This document shows, in pieces, positions 60,512-64,000 of a stretch of 64,000 nucleotides of DNA. The notes beneath the pieces are model-generated. The model was not told the DNA's origin, searched no databases, and saw only the letters and a list, made by a program, of their open reading frames with translations. Origin of the DNA: Moritella sp. F3 (lineage in GTDB: Bacteria; Pseudomonadota; Gammaproteobacteria; Enterobacterales; Moritellaceae); the NCBI RefSeq assembly GCF_015082335.1, contig NZ_BLRL01000001.1:310001-374000 (forward strand), in the 5' to 3' direction. Each line of letters starts with the position of its first letter. Positions within the stretch are counted from its first letter, which is position 1. The translations under genes were made by a program, and so were the position numbers.

Positions 60512-60741
60512 AATAAACCATAGACCATTACAGAATGGCCATTTTAGTGGAACAACCTAATATTTTAAAGATGTTTTTATTGGATGGGAACGATAATAAT
60601 ATTTATCATTGATTTTAATCATGCATTACACCGGAATAGTACATGATTAATTGCTGACAGATAGAGGGAAATATAGAGATATAAATAGGTTAGCAGGCGT
60701 TATCTAGCAAAGAGACAACTTACCTGCTGTTCGGATAAATA

Positions 60742-61500
60742 CTAATGTGCTAGATTCCAATCAATGCATTGCTGTAGCGTTATTCCACTACCACCAAATA
60801 TATCCAACGCACTGCCAATCGTTAAATCAACCTTACCACTTGATAACCGATCAACTAAGACCAAATCCTCGATACTGCGCGCGCCACCAGCATAGGTCAC
60901 AGGTATTGTTGCACATTGACCTAATAAACCAACAAGTTCTTGATCGATACCATTTTGCAGCCCTTCAACGTCAGCAGCATGAATCAGAAATTCAGCACAA
61001 TGCTCAGAAAGCTGATGTAATGTATCGGCGTTGACAACGGTATCCGTCACGGTTTGCCAACGATTAGTCGCAATGTTCCAACCTTGTGCCGTTTTTCTGC
61101 AACTCAGATCTAAAATCAAATGCTCTTTACCGACAGCCGCTTTCAACTGCGCTAATTTATCCCAGCTAAATTCATTACCATCAAACAAGTATGACGTCAC
61201 AATGACATGGGAAGCCCCAGCCTCTATATATTTAGCTGCATTGGTTAAGTTAACACCACCACCAAACTGCAAACCACCAGGCCATGCTTGTAATGCGTTT
61301 AATACTTCAGATTCATTATTTGGGCCTAGCGCAATGACATGACCACCACGTAAGTCGTGTTGACGGTAAATATCGGCGTAATAAGCCGCATCATATTGGC
61401 TAATAAAATTAGTTGCAGCACCTTGTTCATTCAAGCTACCACCAACAATTTGCTTTACTTTTCCCTGGTGTAAATCAATACAAGGACGAAACTGAGTCAA
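60742..61500 (-). CDS. hisA: Eukaryotic-type HisA (ProFAR isomerase)
   Basis: A 252-residue TIM-barrel enzyme that matches yeast HIS6 more than bacterial HisA: CIDLHQGKVKQIVGGSL, HVIALGPNNE, LQFGGGVN, ASHVIVTSYLF, LDLSCRKTAQGWNIATNRW, LIHAADVEGL, TYAGGARSIEDLVLVD and GKVDLTIGSALDIFGG. The catalytic Asp pair (Asp8 region and Asp in LDLSCRK) is present. It converts ProFAR to PRFAR in histidine synthesis. It is alone, not in a his operon. The cell may have a normal hisA elsewhere, so it could be a second copy. Confidence 0.85.
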   Translation of the reverse strand: MTQFRPCIDLHQGKVKQIVGGSLNEQGAATNFISQYDAAYYADIYRQHDLRGGHVIALGPNNESEVLNALQAWPGGLQFGGGVNLTNAAKYIEAGASHVIVTSYLFDGNEFSWDKLAQLKAAVGKEHLILDLSCRKTAQGWNIATNRWQTVTDTVVNADTLHQLSEHCAEFLIHAADVEGLQNGIDQELVGLLGQCATIPVTYAGGARSIEDLVLVDRLSSGKVDLTIGSALDIFGGSGITLQQCIDWNLAH

Positions 61501-61872
61501 AACAACACTCCTCTGTTAAAGACAAAACGATCAATTCCTGATCATTGAACACGCTAAGTATAAAAATATAACTGACAGTATAACCACAATATAAACGTAA
61601 TGCGGTGATTTTCAGCATTTTAAATAGTTAATGGTACTGTCATAAAGAATTGTTAAATTAGAGTTAAAAATCGAATCAAAACACTTACATTATATGATAC
61701 CCTCCCATTGGTAACCCATAAGAGTTAGTTGTGACACATAGTTGTGAAAATAGTGTAAAAAGCACTGCTGATTCAGTGACATATTGCACTAGCCTAGCGA
61801 CATAAAATTCTAGCCTAATGGCTTACAACGTTATTTACCCAAAATATATGTACTACATACTCGGAGCTAGAT
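61501..61872. other. Gene-free region upstream of the membrane HD-GYP gene
   Basis: A 372-base gap between divergent genes. It is AT-rich. TTGTGACACATAGTTGTGAAAA near 61730 holds TGTGA half-sites like those of CRP, but no symmetric site was found. The last 12 bases contain the GGAG ribosome site of the next gene. No RNA or gene is recognised. Confidence 0.35.
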
Positions 61873-64000
61873 TTGCAAAAGATTAAATTATCACTGACTA
61901 ATTATACTGCCATTGCCTTCTCAGTATTTCTATTTATCACGATCAGTATATTAATTTCAATCAGTTATAATCGTATGTCAGAGATGGCTCAAAACTCTGT
62001 ATCACAACAGTTCCAACGTTATGTCGACGATATCTACACTTCAGTGAGTTATAAATATAGACCCATCACTCAACTTTTTGGTTACCTGAGTACTAGCGCT
62101 GATTGGGATCACGAGCAAGCCGCTGATATCAGCTTAATCAAAGCAATAGACCTGACTCGATATCTCGCCAAAGATACCTTAACGAATTCCATTTACATGG
62201 GTTTCCCAAATGGCGATCTGTTAGGTGCTCATAAACTCAGTTCTAAAACTAAACAGTACTATTATGATGCACCTGAACACGCTAAATTTGTCATCGAAAC
62301 ACTAACCTATAAGCAAGTAAATTCAAATGAACTGACTCGCGTTTATCTCAGCAACAGTTTTGACATCATTGATACAACAGTAACTAAAAACGATACATTA
62401 AATATATCTGAACGGGCTTGGTACAAAATTGGCAAACAGAGTCCAAATCTCGTGCCAACACCAGTATACAAAGATTTAAGAACCAATGAAGATTCGTTGA
62501 CCTTGGTACAAAGGCACAAGTTTTCCGATGTTGTTATCGCCACCGACCTGAATATTAGAACCATCGTCGATAGTCTAAAAGCCTCTGATTTAAGTGATGA
62601 TGCTATACGTGTATTATTTGGTGACAAAGGCCAATTTGTTGTTTATCACAATAGCGATAGCCGTTTTTCAAATTTCAATGACACAACGGATGATGTGGGT
62701 CTCAATGACTTATTGCAAAGAGATAAAATTAAATCCATCATTAAAAATAATCTGAATAAAAAGAAGCTTTTCACCTTTCATTTCAAAGGTAAAGAATGGC
62801 TCGCACAAAGTCATACAATCAATTTTATGCAGAACAACAATGCACGTCTTCTCATTGCAGTGCCTAAAGATAGTATATTAGGCCCATCAAAAAAAATGCT
62901 CCATGAAACGATGTTAATACTCGTTTCAGTCGGTTTGTTATTCATTCCATTAAGCTGGTTATTCAGTCGCGTATTAACACGACCTCTACGTACACTCTCA
63001 GTGCAAATTAAACAAGTTACTGCGCTGGATGTATCTGAAACAACAACAAAAATATCTCATATTGAAGAAATCGCTGAACTGCAACTCTCTACAGCTAAAA
63101 TGAGAAAAACACTAGATGATTTTTTACGCTTACTTACTATGCTTTCAAATGAACAAGATATTCATAGCCTATTAGAAAAAACCTGTGATAAGGCCAGCGT
63201 AATGCTCGATGCTGATAGTGCTTTTGTATATTTAAAATCTGAAGAGGATGGCAACATTTTAGAGCCCTTTATTTTACATACTCAAGATGCCAAAATTAAT
63301 GCAGATATAACACAGTGCCCTCGCCTCTCGACACAGTGGCCGTATGAAAAATTAAGAAACAATGTCAATGTGAAGGACATTCAATTTAATCTTATCCATC
63401 CAATGCTTAAAACTGCGTTAATTAAAGCAGGAATACACCCAGAAAACAGTAATGTTTATACGTTAACCATTCCTTTGGTCGATCGCAGCGGCAGTATTCT
63501 CGGTCTCATTGGTTTTAGTTACGATCAATGCCTTGATGGAGAAGAACTAACGCATGTCATGGGCGTGGCAAAAGCATTATCTGATTTTGTTTCACTCTCT
63601 TTTGAAGGCCAGGACTTAATAGCCAAACAAAAAGACTTACTCAATTCATTTATCAAATTAATTGCTGGCGCGATTGATACGAAATCACCTTACACAGGCG
63701 CTCACTGCCAGCGTGTACCAGAACTTGCAAGTATGCTCGCAGCCGAGGCATCTAAATCAACACAAAGGCAGTTCAGTAAATTCAATTTGGACTCAGAAGG
63801 CTGGGAGCAGCTCAATATCGCGGCATGGTTACATGACTGCGGTAAGGTAACGACACCTGAGTATATAATAGATAAAGCAACAAAGTTAGAGACTATTTAT
63901 AATCGTATTCATGAAGTTAGAATGCGTTTTGAAGTACTTATCCGCGATGCTCAGATTCAAGCATTGACGGCTATATCACAAGGTGAATGCGCAAAACAAA
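61873..64000 (+). CDS. Membrane sensor HD-GYP protein (3' end beyond window)
   Basis: An open frame of 709 codons that runs off the window. It starts with TTG at 61873, with GGAG six bases upstream. A membrane segment lies at ~14-34, then a ~300-residue periplasmic sensor, a second segment near ~350-372 (MLILVSVGLLFIPLSWLFS), a HAMP linker, a GAF domain (~425-590: LLEKTCDKASVMLDADSAFVYL) and an HD-GYP domain. The last begins GAIDTKSPYTGAHCQRVPELA and has AAWLHDCGKVTTPEYI. The GYP part lies outside. It probably breaks down c-di-GMP in response to an outside signal. The sensor part has Cache-like strands. Confidence 0.85.
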   Translation, partial: MQKIKLSLTNYTAIAFSVFLFITISILISISYNRMSEMAQNSVSQQFQRYVDDIYTSVSYKYRPITQLFGYLSTSADWDHEQAADISLIKAIDLTRYLAKDTLTNSIYMGFPNGDLLGAHKLSSKTKQYYYDAPEHAKFVIETLTYKQVNSNELTRVYLSNSFDIIDTTVTKNDTLNISERAWYKIGKQSPNLVPTPVYKDLRTNEDSLTLVQRHKFSDVVIATDLNIRTIVDSLKASDLSDDAIRVLFGDKGQFVVYHNSDSRFSNFNDTTDDVGLNDLLQRDKIKSIIKNNLNKKKLFTFHFKGKEWLAQSHTINFMQNNNARLLIAVPKDSILGPSKKMLHETMLILVSVGLLFIPLSWLFSRVLTRPLRTLSVQIKQVTALDVSETTTKISHIEEIAELQLSTAKMRKTLDDFLRLLTMLSNEQDIHSLLEKTCDKASVMLDADSAFVYLKSEEDGNILEPFILHTQDAKINADITQCPRLSTQWPYEKLRNNVNVKDIQFNLIHPMLKTALIKAGIHPENSNVYTLTIPLVDRSGSILGLIGFSYDQCLDGEELTHVMGVAKALSDFVSLSFEGQDLIAKQKDLLNSFIKLIAGAIDTKSPYTGAHCQRVPELASMLAAEASKSTQRQFSKFNLDSEGWEQLNIAAWLHDCGKVTTPEYIIDKATKLETIYNRIHEVRMRFEVLIRDAQIQALTAISQGECAKQ

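Noticed and set aside
1..64000. CRISPR arrays, insertion sequences, prophage genes, rRNA
   Set aside because: No regularly spaced repeats, transposases, phage structural genes or rRNA stretches were seen.

Overview
The window looks like chromosome of a marine, probably cold-adapted gammaproteobacterium of the Vibrio/Shewanella/Moritella kind. The grounds are MSHA-type pilins, a VolA-type lipase, an ExeM-type nuclease, FeoABC, YdbH/YnbE/YdbL, many c-di-GMP proteins, a low G+C content and a Vibrio-like cassette array. Moritella or a close relative is my best guess, inferred from gene content only.

Layout. 1-64 is the tail of an unidentified host gene. 65-7062 is a chromosomal integron cassette array, all genes on the minus strand, with five well-formed ~92-101 bp attC sites, one longer VCR-like attC and a degraded distal end. 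No integron integrase gene is visible next to its proximal end, so within the window it is an array without an integrase (CALIN-like). Cargo: Dabb and ABM stress/monooxygenase-like proteins, two GNAT acetyltransferases, a YqfB-like ASCH protein, a membrane protein, a SUKH gene broken by one stop codon, a large 769-residue multidomain protein that I cannot assign (helix-hairpin-helix, sigma-region-4-like HTH, further winged-helix segments, HEPN-like C-terminus), and an SRA-HNH type IV restriction-like nuclease. The last two are the cassettes nearest the array promoter and are candidate anti-phage genes.

7.4-16.7 kb holds an SDR-TetR operon with a clear inverted-repeat operator, a diguanylate cyclase, an extracellular nuclease, MurQ, an FKBP, an iron-type alcohol dehydrogenase and a MATE transporter. 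16.7-22.3 kb is the most interesting accessory unit: a membrane-anchored ToxR-like regulator divergent from two secreted proteins, one resembling alpha-helical pore-forming toxins of the HBL/Mak type and one a large 789-residue partner. The unit ends at the 3' side of a tRNA-Ser(UGA) gene.

22.4-37 kb has small and housekeeping genes (DUF2750, YdjM-like, YidA-like phosphatase, a cold-shock-domain/membrane fusion with peptide deformylase, a CspA-like protein, DUF1090), a DUF1254-LysR pair flanked on its far side by a broken partial copy of the DUF1090 gene, a chemoreceptor, and a minus-strand block ChrA, BtuF-like, CWC/DUF5522, Dph6-like. 37-51 kb has a VolA-like lipase, a small P-loop kinase, a group-2-like sigma factor, NnrS, feoABC with a textbook FNR box and Fur box, an ABC exporter and a TyrP-type permease preceded by TyrR boxes. 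51-64 kb has the ydbH-ynbE-ydbL lipid-transport operon, two orphan MSHA-type pilins, a YgjP-like metalloprotein, a YajD-like HNH protein, an Omp85-type barrel, a DUF547 protein, two HD-GYP proteins (one cut by the window end) and a eukaryotic-type HisA isomerase.

Starts were moved inward from the longest frame wherever a ribosome binding site or the family N-terminus supported it; this is stated in the entries. No database was searched: all names rest on motif and sequence recognition.
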